Shown: positions 1-8,516 of the stretch, in pieces
Position numbering within the stretch: the first letter of the stretch is position 1
How the letters are laid out: each line of letters starts with the position of its first letter
Origin: an uncultured Psychroserpens sp.
GTDB taxonomy: Bacteria > Bacteroidota > Bacteroidia > Flavobacteriales > Flavobacteriaceae
Length of the DNA: 64,000 nt
NCBI GenBank assembly: GCA_947489585.1
Contig: CANLEE010000007.1
Span: forward strand, 1 to 64,000
Reading direction: 5' to 3'
Program-made: the position numbers and the translations under genes
Notes under the pieces: model-generated
The model's input: the letters and a program-made list of their open reading frames with translations, nothing else
Told to the model about the DNA's origin: nothing
The model's database searches: none

Positions 1-2
1 AT

Positions 3-71
3 AAAGCAAAACCAAACCTGAAAGGTAAGCGTACTTTTAATCGCTACATTTCATATACGCCAACGTTGTAA
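3..71 (+). CDS. Possible C-terminal tail of a gene cut by the left edge
   Basis: A reading frame is open from the left edge and closes at the TAA at 69-71, giving about 22 basic residues (ending YISYTPTL). If real it is the end of a gene that starts outside the window and runs into the repeat end at 51-70, as genes elsewhere in the array do. It is too short to identify and may be chance. Confidence 0.2.
   Translation, partial: KAKPNLKGKRTFNRYISYTPTL
51..70 (+). repeat. Array element, right end only (E0)
   Basis: The sequence CATATACGCCAACGTTGT matches the right arm of the 14-odd elements seen up to 18.4 kb (typical form ATACACGAACACGTTGT). The rest of this copy lies left of the window or is degenerate. 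The following bases GTTGTAAAAC (65-74) are the exact reverse complement of GTTTTACAAC (1021-1030) at the other end of the same interval. Confidence 0.6.
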
Positions 72-89
72 AACATTATTAGAAAATTC

Positions 90-1019
90 ATGAAAAATTT
101 CATAAAAACATTTTTTGAAACATCTTCAGAAAGAATAAAAAATCCATTCACTGGTGCATTTATGATATCATGGATAATTTTTAATTGGAGAGCATTGCTA
201 TTGATTTGCTTTTCAAATCTTTCAATTGAAGAAAGAATAAATCAGATAAATCTTAACTATGTATCTATCTATTCTAATCTGATATTCCCTTTGCTCTTAG
301 CAATAATATATATTGGATTAATTCCATACATAATGGTTGTTTTTGACAAAATTCTTAAAAAATCTGTAATTGAGAGAAAGGGCAACTTAAAGGAACAAAT
401 GATAATAGATTTAAAGGCTAAACAAGAAATCACTTTAGAAGAAAATAAATTAGAGGAATTAAAAGCTGATTATAGAGAGAAAATTGAATTGAATGAAATT
501 ATTCAAGACCTTCAAGAAAAAATTGATGTCAGAACCGCTCAGTTAAATGCATTAAAAGACGAATTCAAGACATTAAATGAAGATAATCTACAACTGAAAG
601 AAATTGCAGAACAAAATGATACTGCTACTCTTGGAAAGGAGGAAATTGAAAATTTTAAAAAACAATACATAGAATTTAAAGAAACTGATTTATTCAAATA
701 CTTTAGAGATATTGGATTATCCATAAAAAAACGTAATGAATTCCCATATAGTATTCAAGATATTGTTAGAGAAATGTATGAGGCACAAGACATTGTGACA
801 GACATAGAAAGCAAAGAGAATAATAAAAAGAAATTTGGATTTACACAAAAGGGGAATTACTTCTGGAGAGAGTTTATAATTAATCTAAAAGTTATAGAAC
901 CTAGAAATGATGAAAGTCTTAAAACGCAATATAAAAAACTCAGTGGTCCGAAGATAGCAGGTGATAAAATCGATTTATCTAAATTTAATAAACCTAAAAA
1001 AGAAGATTCAGAAAATTAA
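90..1019 (+). CDS. Two-TM coiled-coil protein of unknown function
   Basis: I do not recognise the 309-residue product. Two hydrophobic segments lie near residues 22-42 and 62-85, followed by a long charged, heptad-rich coiled coil at about 90-190. A soluble lysine-rich C-terminal domain ends in KKEDSEN. The likely topology is an inner-membrane anchor with the coiled coil and C-terminal domain in the cytoplasm. The ATG is 20 nt after a repeat end and the stop codon is 1 nt before the next repeat, so the gene fills its interval with no room for a normal promoter. It is probably transcribed by read-through. No catalytic motif is visible. Confidence 0.7.
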   Translation: MKNFIKTFFETSSERIKNPFTGAFMISWIIFNWRALLLICFSNLSIEERINQINLNYVSIYSNLIFPLLLAIIYIGLIPYIMVVFDKILKKSVIERKGNLKEQMIIDLKAKQEITLEENKLEELKADYREKIELNEIIQDLQEKIDVRTAQLNALKDEFKTLNEDNLQLKEIAEQNDTATLGKEEIENFKKQYIEFKETDLFKYFRDIGLSIKKRNEFPYSIQDIVREMYEAQDIVTDIESKENNKKKFGFTQKGNYFWREFIINLKVIEPRNDESLKTQYKKLSGPKIAGDKIDLSKFNKPKKEDSEN

Positions 1020-1020
1020 C

Positions 1021-1160
1021 GTTTTACAACAACGTGTATAACTAATTGCTTGGTTTGGGTGTACTCGGAAAATCCTACGGATTTTCCTTTGGTTCGTTTT
1101 CTTTTACTAATTTAGTTGCTAGCCAACGCAACTAACCATACACGAACACGTTGTGTACAA
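1021..1160 (+). repeat. Array element E1 (attC/VCR-like), complete copy
   Basis: This is the best-preserved copy. The outer arms CAACGTGTAT (1030-1039) and ATACACGAACACGTTGT (1138-1154) pair, leaving extra bases on the right arm. The pairing continues inward (1040-1053 with 1122-1137) with a few mismatches. Inside is a perfect 9-bp hairpin, GGAAAATCC (1067-1075) and GGATTTTCC (1079-1087), with a TAC loop. The strand-specific core TTCGTTTTCTTTTACTAA follows. The size and asymmetric pairing resemble integron attC sites of the Vibrio VCR type; that identification is inference. Confidence 0.75.
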
Positions 1161-1317
1161 TTTCAAAAAACCAAGCTCTATTTTAATATTTAACAAGATT
1201 CAAAATTATTCCTAAACATAACACATTATAGTCGATGTATGGTTTTTGTATTGTTTAATTTCTTCATTAGGAGCTTATCTTAATATATTTTTAGCGAAAA
1301 TTAATTTTAAACATTTT

Positions 1318-3072
1318 ATGAAGCATTTTTATTCTCTAATATTACTAGTCTCATTTTATTCTGGATTTTCACAAAGTTTACCAATCAATTTTGAAGGGGA
1401 TATTGCCTCTGCTGACTTCATTGATTTTGATGGTGGCACAGCTATAGTAACAACAAACCCGAATCCAACAGGAATAAATATGAGCAGTTCCGTTGGGCGT
1501 ATTGTTAGAGATGGAGGAGCAATTTACGCGGGTAGTAAAATTCTATTAACAGACAATTTAGACTTTTCTGTTTTAACCAAAATAACAATGAAAGTATATA
1601 CTACAGCACCTGTAGGAACAATTGTAAAATTTAAACTAGAAGGCTCTGAACCAGCTGTTGATGTCGATGCAATTACTACAGTTTCTGGTTCCTGGGAAAC
1701 TTTAGAATGGGTTTTTATAGGTACAGAGAATAATCTTAATGAAATTGTTTTCATGTTTGATTTTGGTAATGTTGGAGATGGCTCAGTAAATTCTACCTTT
1801 TATTTTGATGATGTTGAGCAGGTTTCTGGACCAACAGCTCCGGTACCAACTTCTTTACCTATTGATTTTGAATCAAGTGTTGTAAGTACTGATTTTCTCA
1901 ATTATAGTGGAGCGACAGCAACTATTATTTCAAACCCTCATATTGATGTCGATAATCCTAGTGCTACAGTTTGTCAAATTGTGAAAGATGGAGGCAATTT
2001 TTGGGCAGGAAGTAAAATATTTTTAATCAATTCTATTGATTTATCTACGATGTGGCATATATCCATGAAAGTATACACGACAGCACCAATTGGCACAAGA
2101 ATTAAATTAGAACTTGAAAATTCAGGTGATAGAACTAATTTAGACAAATTAACAACAACCTCTGGCGAATGGGAAACTATAAGTTGGAATTTTGATGGAG
2201 AAGTTAATGATTACGATAGAATACAGGTAATGTTTGATTTTGGTAATATTGGAGATGGCACAAATACCTCAACATTTCTATTTGATGATGTACAACAAGT
2301 CTCAGGTCCGGCTATTCCTGACCCTATACCAACAACACTTCCAATTGATTTTGAAAACAGTGTTGTATCTACAGATTTTACAAATTTTTTCGGTGCAGAG
2401 ACAACGGTTATACCTAATCCACAAATAGACGCAAACAATCCTAGTGCTACTGTAGGCCAATTTCTGAGAAGTGGCGGTGCTGGATATATGAGAAGTAAAT
2501 TAGCATTAACAGACTATATTGAGAATATGTCAACTATTGGAACAATATCTATGAAAGTATATACCGACGCTCCAATAGGCACAATACTTAAGTTTAAATT
2601 AGAAAGCAGTCCTCCAGATCAATTCGGAAAAGAACAAGACGTCATAACTACAGTATCTGGTGAATGGGCAACTTATACTTGGGATCTTTCAAACGCAGAT
2701 AGTCCGATATACGATGTATTAACTTTGATGCTAGGTTATAATGGATCAAATGATGCATCAGCTAATGCAACTTTCTTATTTGATGATATCGAAATAATAT
2801 CTAATGTATTAAGTAATGGTATTGATCAATCTTTTAATACAGATCAGGTGAATGCTTTTCCAAATCCAACTAAAAATTTAGTAACGATAATCTCTGAAAA
2901 CAAGAAGATCAAAAACATCACACTTTATAATATACTTGGAGAGGAGATTTTAAAACTTCAACCTAACAGTTTAAGTGCAACTATTGACATCTCAAATTTC
3001 TCTAACGGTATTTACATTGCAAAAATATCAACTAGATCAGGAATAGGTAGAATCAAATTATTAAAGGAATAA
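1318..3072 (+). CDS. T9SS-secreted protein with three tandem beta-sandwich-like domains
   Basis: The start is the ATG at 1318, which gives a clean signal peptide (MKHFYSLILLVSFYSGFSQ); an in-frame start 72 nt upstream would hide it. The mature part has three homologous units of about 160 residues, each opening with a variant of LPI(N/D)FE and ending DDVEQVSGP-like (DNA about 1378, 1852 and 2335). Each unit has the alternating hydrophobic pattern of a carbohydrate-binding-module-like jelly roll. The C-terminus has a type A T9SS sorting domain: FPNPTKN, YNILGE, and a final GRIKLLKE. Predicted role: exported surface or secreted adhesin or glycan-binding protein; no catalytic domain is present. 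The 158-nt leader after E1 is unusually long for this array. Confidence 0.85.
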   Translation: MKHFYSLILLVSFYSGFSQSLPINFEGDIASADFIDFDGGTAIVTTNPNPTGINMSSSVGRIVRDGGAIYAGSKILLTDNLDFSVLTKITMKVYTTAPVGTIVKFKLEGSEPAVDVDAITTVSGSWETLEWVFIGTENNLNEIVFMFDFGNVGDGSVNSTFYFDDVEQVSGPTAPVPTSLPIDFESSVVSTDFLNYSGATATIISNPHIDVDNPSATVCQIVKDGGNFWAGSKIFLINSIDLSTMWHISMKVYTTAPIGTRIKLELENSGDRTNLDKLTTTSGEWETISWNFDGEVNDYDRIQVMFDFGNIGDGTNTSTFLFDDVQQVSGPAIPDPIPTTLPIDFENSVVSTDFTNFFGAETTVIPNPQIDANNPSATVGQFLRSGGAGYMRSKLALTDYIENMSTIGTISMKVYTDAPIGTILKFKLESSPPDQFGKEQDVITTVSGEWATYTWDLSNADSPIYDVLTLMLGYNGSNDASANATFLFDDIEIISNVLSNGIDQSFNTDQVNAFPNPTKNLVTIISENKKIKNITLYNILGEEILKLQPNSLSATIDISNFSNGIYIAKISTRSGIGRIKLLKE

Positions 3073-3077
3073 AACAA

Positions 3078-3321
3078 TACACAACAACATGTATAATTCA
3101 TTGCTAGTTCTAGCCTACTTGGAAAATCCTACGGATTTTCCTCTGATTCGTTTTCTATTTACTAACTTAGTTCTAGCCAACGCAACAGACGAAGTAAACC
3201 GAACTGGCGGAGCAACTATTAAAGCTAGAAGGTCTTTGTCCAACATTTTGAAAAAATGGGGCTAACAAAAATGTACTAGGGAAAATAATCACCGAAGGTA
3301 AACCATACACAAACACGTTGA
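3078..3321 (+). repeat. Array element E2, long variant
   Basis: The left arm begins TACACAAC (3078), the reverse complement of GTTGTGTA (1150-1157) at the start of the same interval. It carries the same perfect GGAAAATCC/GGATTTTCC hairpin and the TTCGTTTTC and CTAACTTAGTT core. It is about 100 bp longer than E1 because of an insert before the right arm ACACAAACACGTTG. The insert includes ACTAGGGAAAATAATCACCG, which recurs in the degenerate copy near 4940-4960. Confidence 0.7.
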
Positions 3322-3335
3322 AATATTTGATAAAA

Positions 3336-3836
3336 ATGCACCTGAAATTAATAGCTTCACATATTTTAATATTTATGATTTCAATTTTCGGATTCACATA
3401 TTTTTACGACTATGTTGGAAATGGAACAATTGAAATGATTTATGCTATTTTTCATTTGAGTGTAGTTCTTCTTCTTTATTTTGTTAGCGGATTTTTAGTT
3501 ACCGATAAAACTAAAAAATTTGATTTGCGGAATTATTATATAATTGCACTAACTGGATTCATAATTTGGTTGTTAGCAGTTCTGAACTCCCCAACTGATT
3601 TGAATTGGAAAAACGAAAATGGAGGCGTTTTATGGCTGATTTACAGAATGTATATTAGCGGAATAGAAACACCTTTTAATTTTAATAGTGCCTTTTCTAT
3701 TTCAGCAAAAAACATAAAAATTGAAATTGGAATACTTCTGGTTTTGACAATAATTCCTTCAATATTACAAGCTTATGGAGGCTTTATAAAAATAAAGCGG
3801 AATAAAAAAACAATGCCTGACTACGTGTCTAATTAA
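3336..3836 (+). CDS. Small multi-pass membrane protein, unknown function
   Basis: The chosen start is the ATG at 3336 (MHLKLIASHILIFMISIF); the alternative TTG at 3318 lies inside the repeat. The 166-residue product has about four hydrophobic segments (roughly residues 4-24, 32-54, 66-86 and 126-150) and short charged loops, so it is an integral membrane protein. I recognise no family. The last five codons and the stop lie inside element E3, so the repeat supplies the C-terminus, as cassette ORFs sometimes do. Confidence 0.65.
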   Translation: MHLKLIASHILIFMISIFGFTYFYDYVGNGTIEMIYAIFHLSVVLLLYFVSGFLVTDKTKKFDLRNYYIIALTGFIIWLLAVLNSPTDLNWKNENGGVLWLIYRMYISGIETPFNFNSAFSISAKNIKIEIGILLVLTIIPSILQAYGGFIKIKRNKKTMPDYVSN

Positions 3837-3931
3837 TTGTTAGTTTATGTGTACACGAAAATCTTACAGAATTTCCTCTGGTTCGTTTTCTTTTGCTAAT
3901 TTAGTCCCCTACCATACACGAACACCTTACC
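3821..3931 (+). repeat. Array element E3
   Basis: The left arm CTACGTGTCT and right arm ATACACGAACACCTTAC flank the core CTCTGGTTCGTTTTCTTTTG and CTAATTTAGTC. The internal hairpin is decayed (GAAAATCTTACAGAATTTC). It overlaps the 3' end of the preceding ORF. Confidence 0.65.
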
Positions 3932-3955
3932 AACATAAAAAAACACTCGAAATTG

Positions 3956-4909
3956 ATGAATCAAAAAGAACCAATTAAAATCATCAGGCTTATTCTCTGC
4001 ATGTTTGTCATAATATCTAACAGTTCTTGTGCTGGAAATGCTAACACAGATTTTGAAGTAACCACCATTACACAAAATGTATATAGCATTATTTCGCCAT
4101 CAAAAGGATTACCTACTCCTGAAAATAAAGGTTGGAATTCAAATATTCATTTTGTGGTTACTGGCAAAGGAGTCCTGCTTTTCGATACTGGCTCTTCCGA
4201 AGCGATAGGTAACAAAATTAAAAAGGCAATTAAGACGGTTACTAATCAACCTGTTCGTTGGGTAATCAATTCACATAGTCATGCTGATCATTGGCTTGGC
4301 AATGCTGCGTTTAGCGAATCTGATATTGAAATTATCGCAAGTGATAAAGCACATATAACTATGGAAAAGTATGGCAAAAAAGATGTTGAATTTTATTATA
4401 AAGTGACTAAAGGGACTATTGGTTCCACTAAACTTGCATTTCCAAAAGTTCTATTAACTCAAGGGCAAAAACGCAAATTCGGAGGAATAGATGTCGAATT
4501 CATTTTTTCCAATGATGGTCATTCTCCAGGTGATATTTTGATGTGGTTACCTAAACAAAAAATAATATTTGGTGGAGATGTACTAAGTTCTGATTGGATG
4601 CCAATGATTTCAGATTATAAAAATGTTCCCAATTTAATAAGTATCCTTTACAAAATAGCAAATTTAAACCCAACTGTTGTTTTAACAGGACATGGTAAAG
4701 CAACTACTACAGAATCGGTAATACGAGATGCAGATCTATTATCAAACGTTTGGGAAAAAGTAACATCAGATTTTGCAAAAGGTAAAAGTTCTAATGAGAT
4801 TATAGAAGACATTAAAGTTACACTAGGACCAAAATATAAACCCCTATATAAAGATTTTAATTCTGAAATTATACGACATGTGAATCTTATGTATAAATTA
4901 CAACACTAA
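3956..4909 (+). CDS. Metallo-beta-lactamase-fold lipoprotein hydrolase
   Basis: The start is the ATG at 3956. A hydrophobic leader ends in the lipobox SNSSC, predicting an exported lipoprotein. The zinc-site motifs of the MBL fold are present in order: HSHADHW (HxHxDH, about residue 105), DGHSPGD (third His), GGDVLSSD (bridging Asp) and TGHG (last His). Length and order fit the MBL-fold family that includes B1-like lactamases and quinoprotein-relay or SoxH-type hydrolases. Substrate cannot be read from sequence; beta-lactam hydrolysis is possible but unproven. It is the only gene between E3 and a degenerate copy. Confidence 0.85.
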   Translation: MNQKEPIKIIRLILCMFVIISNSSCAGNANTDFEVTTITQNVYSIISPSKGLPTPENKGWNSNIHFVVTGKGVLLFDTGSSEAIGNKIKKAIKTVTNQPVRWVINSHSHADHWLGNAAFSESDIEIIASDKAHITMEKYGKKDVEFYYKVTKGTIGSTKLAFPKVLLTQGQKRKFGGIDVEFIFSNDGHSPGDILMWLPKQKIIFGGDVLSSDWMPMISDYKNVPNLISILYKIANLNPTVVLTGHGKATTTESVIRDADLLSNVWEKVTSDFAKGKSSNEIIEDIKVTLGPKYKPLYKDFNSEIIRHVNLMYKLQH

Positions 4910-4921
4910 ACAATTATTCAA

Positions 4922-4990
4922 AAATTTCTTCACAAAAACGAACTAGGGAAAATAATCACCGAAGGCAATCCGTACACGTTCAGATTGTGG
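4922..4990 (+). repeat. Array element E4, degenerate
   Basis: It keeps GAACTAGGGAAAATAATCACCGAAGG, also found in the long variant E2, and a weak right arm CCGTACACGTTCAGATTGTG. The hairpin and the central TTCGTTTTC core are lost. Confidence 0.5.
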
Positions 4991-5054
4991 TTAATATTTT
5001 AACCTATTAAGTAAGAAAAATTTCTGACAAGATTTACTAGTAAAATGATTTAAT

Positions 5055-5678
5055 ATGAAAACAAGATTAATAATAGCGACATTCCTATTCACTCAACTAT
5101 TTTATTCTCAAATTAAGATTCAAGAGGATAACCTAACTATTGAATATGAAAAAACAAAAAAAGCGAGTCAATTCTTAGGAGCAGTAACTAATGTTAGAAC
5201 AAAATCTAAAACAATAGTTCAATACAACGTTAAAGTAAGAATTGAGATGATTGATAATCAGAAAAGACCTTTTGACCCTAACAAATTTTCACTTATAGAT
5301 TATCAAAATAAAATAAGATATAGACCAATTGATGTGGCCTACACGAATTTTACAGATAAATGGCATTTTATCAAATTAATAAAGAATAAACCCGAGTATA
5401 AATCTCTAGAAAAGAGATATAAACCAGATATAAAAGATACATTTTTAGATTATGAATTTGAGGGGGTTACAAATTTTACCATACCTATAAAATATGAAGC
5501 ATATGATAAATATAAAATAAGTTTTAAAAACCCGAAAAAAGTAGCTCATGAATCATATTTTGAGCCTAAGGATTTAAGAAAAAGAAACATAAACTTATAT
5601 TTTCCAATGCTAAAAAGCGTCAAAAGTGCTACGCCGTATTATGGAAACATAAAGATTGAAGAGATAAAATTCAAATAA
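5055..5678 (+). CDS. Secreted protein of unknown function
   Basis: The 207-residue product starts with a signal peptide (MKTRLIIATFLFTQLFYSQ). The rest is lysine- and tyrosine-rich with alternating beta-type pattern and no cysteine, so no disulfide or metal site is suggested. I recognise no family. It sits 3' of a decayed repeat and is followed by a left-end repeat fragment (5724-5741), so it looks like an old array member. Confidence 0.6.
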   Translation: MKTRLIIATFLFTQLFYSQIKIQEDNLTIEYEKTKKASQFLGAVTNVRTKSKTIVQYNVKVRIEMIDNQKRPFDPNKFSLIDYQNKIRYRPIDVAYTNFTDKWHFIKLIKNKPEYKSLEKRYKPDIKDTFLDYEFEGVTNFTIPIKYEAYDKYKISFKNPKKVAHESYFEPKDLRKRNINLYFPMLKSVKSATPYYGNIKIEEIKFK

Positions 5679-5723
5679 GCTTTGTAAAAGAATTTAACTT
5701 CAATAAAATAAAAACACTAAGCA

Positions 5724-5741
5724 TAACAACGTTTATATTTA
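5724..5741 (+). repeat. Array element fragment, left end only
   Basis: AACAACGTTTATATTTAA matches the left arm (AACAACGTGTATAATTAA in better copies). No core or right arm follows; instead a terminator for the opposite-strand gene pair begins. Confidence 0.45.
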
Positions 5742-5744
5742 ATA

Positions 5745-5780
5745 CAAAAAAGGAGTAATAATATAACAACTATCACTCCT
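5745..5780 (-). terminator. Rho-independent terminator of the lipocalin/AraC pair
   Basis: On the minus strand AGGAGT (5775-5780) pairs with ACTCCT (5751-5756), and a run of T (5745-5750) follows. It lies 60 nt after the minus-strand stop at 5840. Confidence 0.55.
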
Positions 5781-5839
5781 AAATTTGCTCTTATTATTTA
5801 ATCAATAATTCACCAACTTTTTTCTGGGTTATATTAACA

Positions 5840-6259
5840 CTATTCTCTGCTAAGTGTTTGAATCGTAACGTTTGAATCTTCAATAAATTTAAGGATTAAA
5901 GTTTCATTTCTTGGCGTAGAAACCTCAGCCTCTCCTTCACTTTCTATAGTAATTAAATTATGACTAATTGAATAATCATATATATTGTTTGAACTTATCT
6001 CACAGTCATCCATCATATTAAAATCATATGTTTTTATGGTGACTTCAAAAGAGGTATTAAACTCTAGTGTTTTCAGTTTTTCACAATCATTTAAGCTAAC
6101 ATTTGCTCCATTTTCAGTTATACTTGACAACCTCCATTTTCCAATAATAAATGTTTCATTAATTGTTTCAATAACATCATCATCTTTACTGCACGAGGAT
6201 GTAAACCCAAAAGTAATTAGCACTACTAATAATAATAAATTTCTATTCATTTTGTTCAT
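5840..6259 (-). CDS. Lipocalin-like lipoprotein
   Basis: Taken from the ATG at 6259; a start at 6250 is equally possible. The leader ends FTSSC followed by SKDDD, a typical flavobacterial lipobox with an acidic surface-export-like signal. The mature part (FIIGKWRLSSITENG, then paired Cys residues in NDC and DDC, then SHNLITIE) has the G-x-W opening and beta pattern of Bacteroidota lipocalin-like domains. Probable location: outer membrane lipoprotein; ligand unknown. It lies 93 nt downstream of the AraC-type gene and is probably cotranscribed. Confidence 0.7.
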   Translation of the reverse strand: MNKMNRNLLLLVVLITFGFTSSCSKDDDVIETINETFIIGKWRLSSITENGANVSLNDCEKLKTLEFNTSFEVTIKTYDFNMMDDCEISSNNIYDYSISHNLITIESEGEAEVSTPRNETLILKFIEDSNVTIQTLSRE

Positions 6260-6352
6260 TTTTAGACTTCTGTAAGTCATTAATATTAAATTTTGGGCAA
6301 ACTTAATTTAGTAGAACAAAATCGTGGTTCATAATTGTTAGAAGTGAACAAT

Positions 6353-7483
6353 TTAGGACAAATTTGAGCTATTATTTTGATGTCTCTTTTTATATTCAGA
6401 AGGTGTATAGCCAGTCTCTTTTTTAAATCCATTATAAAATGCTGTTTTCGAATTAAAACCAGCCTCAAGTCCAATAGCCAAAAGATTATAATTTTTAAAC
6501 TCATCGTTTAGCATCATCTTTTTAACCTCTTCTACTCTATAAAAGTTTAAATAATCTGAAAATTTTTTATCCGAAACAGTATTAATTATTTGAGAGAAAT
6601 AACCAACGCTTATCCCAAGTTTTTCAGCAACGTCATTTCTACTCAATTTAGAATCTATATATAATTTATCTTCTTCAAAAAAAGATATCATTTTTTTAAA
6701 GTATGGATTCTCATTTGACACACTCATTTTTACATTAGCATCTTTCTTTTCCTTACTTACAATTTTTCTTATTTCATATCTGTTTCTGGCTAGTCTAAAT
6801 TTATAAATTCCAATGTAACCAACCCAATAAAAAATTAAATTCAAAAACAACCATAGAACAAATGTGATGTCACCATAAAAATGGTAGTCTATAACCTCTA
6901 AAGTTATCCAGAGAATTACAATCAACGCATGAAGTCCATAAAATATTCTTATCCATTTTGAATCATAACTTATAGTGAGATTATCATTTTTTTTGTTTCT
7001 GAAAATCATTTTAAATTCTATTATCAAAAAAACTAAATTCAAAATGATAGAAAGATAATACTCAATAGTATAGAAATTAGGAATCCATTGTTGGTTATGT
7101 ATTTCATACAAATCAAAGTAAAAATGACCTCCTATGTATAAGTTTATTAGTACCGATAGTATAAAAGGAACGGCTAGAAATAAATAGTTTGCTGTTAGCC
7201 TTAGTTTGGGGTTTAAGAACTTTAAATAATAGATGTAAAGAAATATTGGGAAAAGTAAAACAAACTCTATATCTTCTAATATTCTATAACTTGGATTACT
7301 TTCATACCATCCATATTTCAGTAAACAATATTGAATATTTATAAAAACCCCAATTAAAACTCCAATACCTAAATATAGATTGGTTTTACTTTTAAAAAAC
7401 TTAGAAAATAGAATCGCAAGTGAGAAAAGTAGCCCTTGAACTATCCCAATGAAAATAAAAAAGTCAATAAAATTAATTTTCAT
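6353..7483 (-). CDS. AraC-family regulator with N-terminal seven-TM module
   Basis: The 376-residue product has about seven hydrophobic helices (residues 5-235) and a C-terminal AraC DNA-binding domain (about 270-370). That domain shows LSRNDVAEKLGISVGYFSQI for the first HTH and LLAIGLEAGFNSKTAFYNGF for the second, ending with the family signature TGYTPSEYKK. This architecture is a membrane-bound one-component regulator common in Flavobacteriia. It probably senses an envelope signal and regulates itself and the lipoprotein gene downstream. It is one of only two minus-strand genes in the array zone. Confidence 0.85.
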   Translation of the reverse strand: MKINFIDFFIFIGIVQGLLFSLAILFSKFFKSKTNLYLGIGVLIGVFINIQYCLLKYGWYESNPSYRILEDIEFVLLFPIFLYIYYLKFLNPKLRLTANYLFLAVPFILSVLINLYIGGHFYFDLYEIHNQQWIPNFYTIEYYLSIILNLVFLIIEFKMIFRNKKNDNLTISYDSKWIRIFYGLHALIVILWITLEVIDYHFYGDITFVLWLFLNLIFYWVGYIGIYKFRLARNRYEIRKIVSKEKKDANVKMSVSNENPYFKKMISFFEEDKLYIDSKLSRNDVAEKLGISVGYFSQIINTVSDKKFSDYLNFYRVEEVKKMMLNDEFKNYNLLAIGLEAGFNSKTAFYNGFKKETGYTPSEYKKRHQNNSSNLS

Positions 7484-7572
7484 AATCTAGCATTACTTCT
7501 AGTTCAAAACTAAATACAAAGATATAATGAATTTCAATAAGAGCATCTTGTCTCACTATCTATTAGCTAGTG

Positions 7573-7690
7573 CACAACAATGTGTATATTAATTACTAGT
7601 GTTGCGTATATTCCAAAACACACAAATTTTCCTCTGGCTCATTTTCTTTTGTTAACTTAGCTTCTAACTATATACGAACACATTGTAATC
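7573..7690 (+). repeat. Array element E5
   Basis: The left arm CAATGTGTATA and right arm TATATACGAACACATTG show compensatory change relative to E1 (ATGTG with CACAT instead of CGTG with CACG). The core CTCTGGCTCATTTTCTTTTG and TTAACTTAGCTT is kept. Confidence 0.65.
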
Positions 7691-7713
7691 AATCCAATAA
7701 AAATCGATACTGA

Positions 7714-8508
7714 ATGAAAAAGTCGATCTTTGAAATCCAAAAAATGGATTGCCCTTCGGAAGAAAACCTAATCCGAATGAAATTGGATGGCATCTCAAGT
7801 ATTGCGAATTTAGAATTTGACATTCCCAATAGAAAATTGACAGTCTTTCATAGCGGAGAAATTCAACAAATAGAAAAATCCATATTAGAATTAAAACTAG
7901 GCGGAAAGAAACTATCGACGGAACAAACCGACCAAACGGATTTTAAGGAAAATAAAAATCAGAAAAAGCTTCTTTGGTCTGTACTTTTAATCAATTTCAT
8001 TTTTTTCATAATCGAAATGACAACAGGTCTGATTTCAAAATCAATGGGACTTGTGGCAGATAGTTTAGATATGCTCGCAGATAGTTTTGTTTACGGAATT
8101 AGTTTGTTTGCGGTTGGCGGAACTTTAATAAAGAAAAAACGTATTGCCAAACTTGCTGGGTATTTTCAAATAACACTTGCGATTATCGGGTTTGTTGAAG
8201 TTCTAAGACGATTTTTCGGAGAAGAAAAATTACCAGACTTTTCGACTATGATTATTGTTTCGATTTTTGCACTCATTGCGAACGGAATTTGTCTTTATAT
8301 TTTACAAAAGTCAAAAAGTAAAGAAGAAGCACATATGAAAGCTAGCATGATTTTCACCTCTAATGATGTGATTATCAATTTAGGAGTTATAATCGCTGGA
8401 CTTTTAGTAAATTGGTTGCATTCAAGTAAACCTGATTTAATTATTGGAACAATAGTTTTTGTTTTGGTAATACAAGGTGCTATTAGAATTTTGAAACTAG
8501 GGAAATAA
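7714..8508 (+). CDS. Cation diffusion facilitator with HMA-like N-terminal domain
   Basis: Residues 1-68 resemble a heavy-metal-associated fold with MDCPSEE in place of the CxxC metal loop. After a polar linker come five to six TM helices (about residues 85-262). The CDF metal sites are recognisable: DSLDMLADSF in the second helix and SNDVIINLG in the fifth. Predicted role: proton-coupled efflux of Zn2+, Co2+ or similar divalent cations across the inner membrane. It lacks the usual C-terminal cytoplasmic domain, the N-terminal domain perhaps taking over sensing. The gene exactly fills the interval between E5 and E6. Confidence 0.85.
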   Translation: MKKSIFEIQKMDCPSEENLIRMKLDGISSIANLEFDIPNRKLTVFHSGEIQQIEKSILELKLGGKKLSTEQTDQTDFKENKNQKKLLWSVLLINFIFFIIEMTTGLISKSMGLVADSLDMLADSFVYGISLFAVGGTLIKKKRIAKLAGYFQITLAIIGFVEVLRRFFGEEKLPDFSTMIIVSIFALIANGICLYILQKSKSKEEAHMKASMIFTSNDVIINLGVIIAGLLVNWLHSSKPDLIIGTIVFVLVIQGAIRILKLGK

Positions 8509-8516
8509 TAGCATAG

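Noticed and set aside
1026..1160. CRISPR-like repeats in 1-18 kb
   Set aside because: The repeats are long, diverged, separated by whole genes and not by uniform short spacers, and no cas genes are present.
3956..4909. Calling this a true carbapenemase
   Set aside because: MBL-fold zinc motifs alone do not show beta-lactam hydrolysis; the protein is equally close to other MBL-fold families.
6286..6504. Minus-strand ORF of 72 residues beside the AraC-type gene
   Set aside because: It overlaps the AraC coding region in another frame and shows no domain or leader; a shadow.
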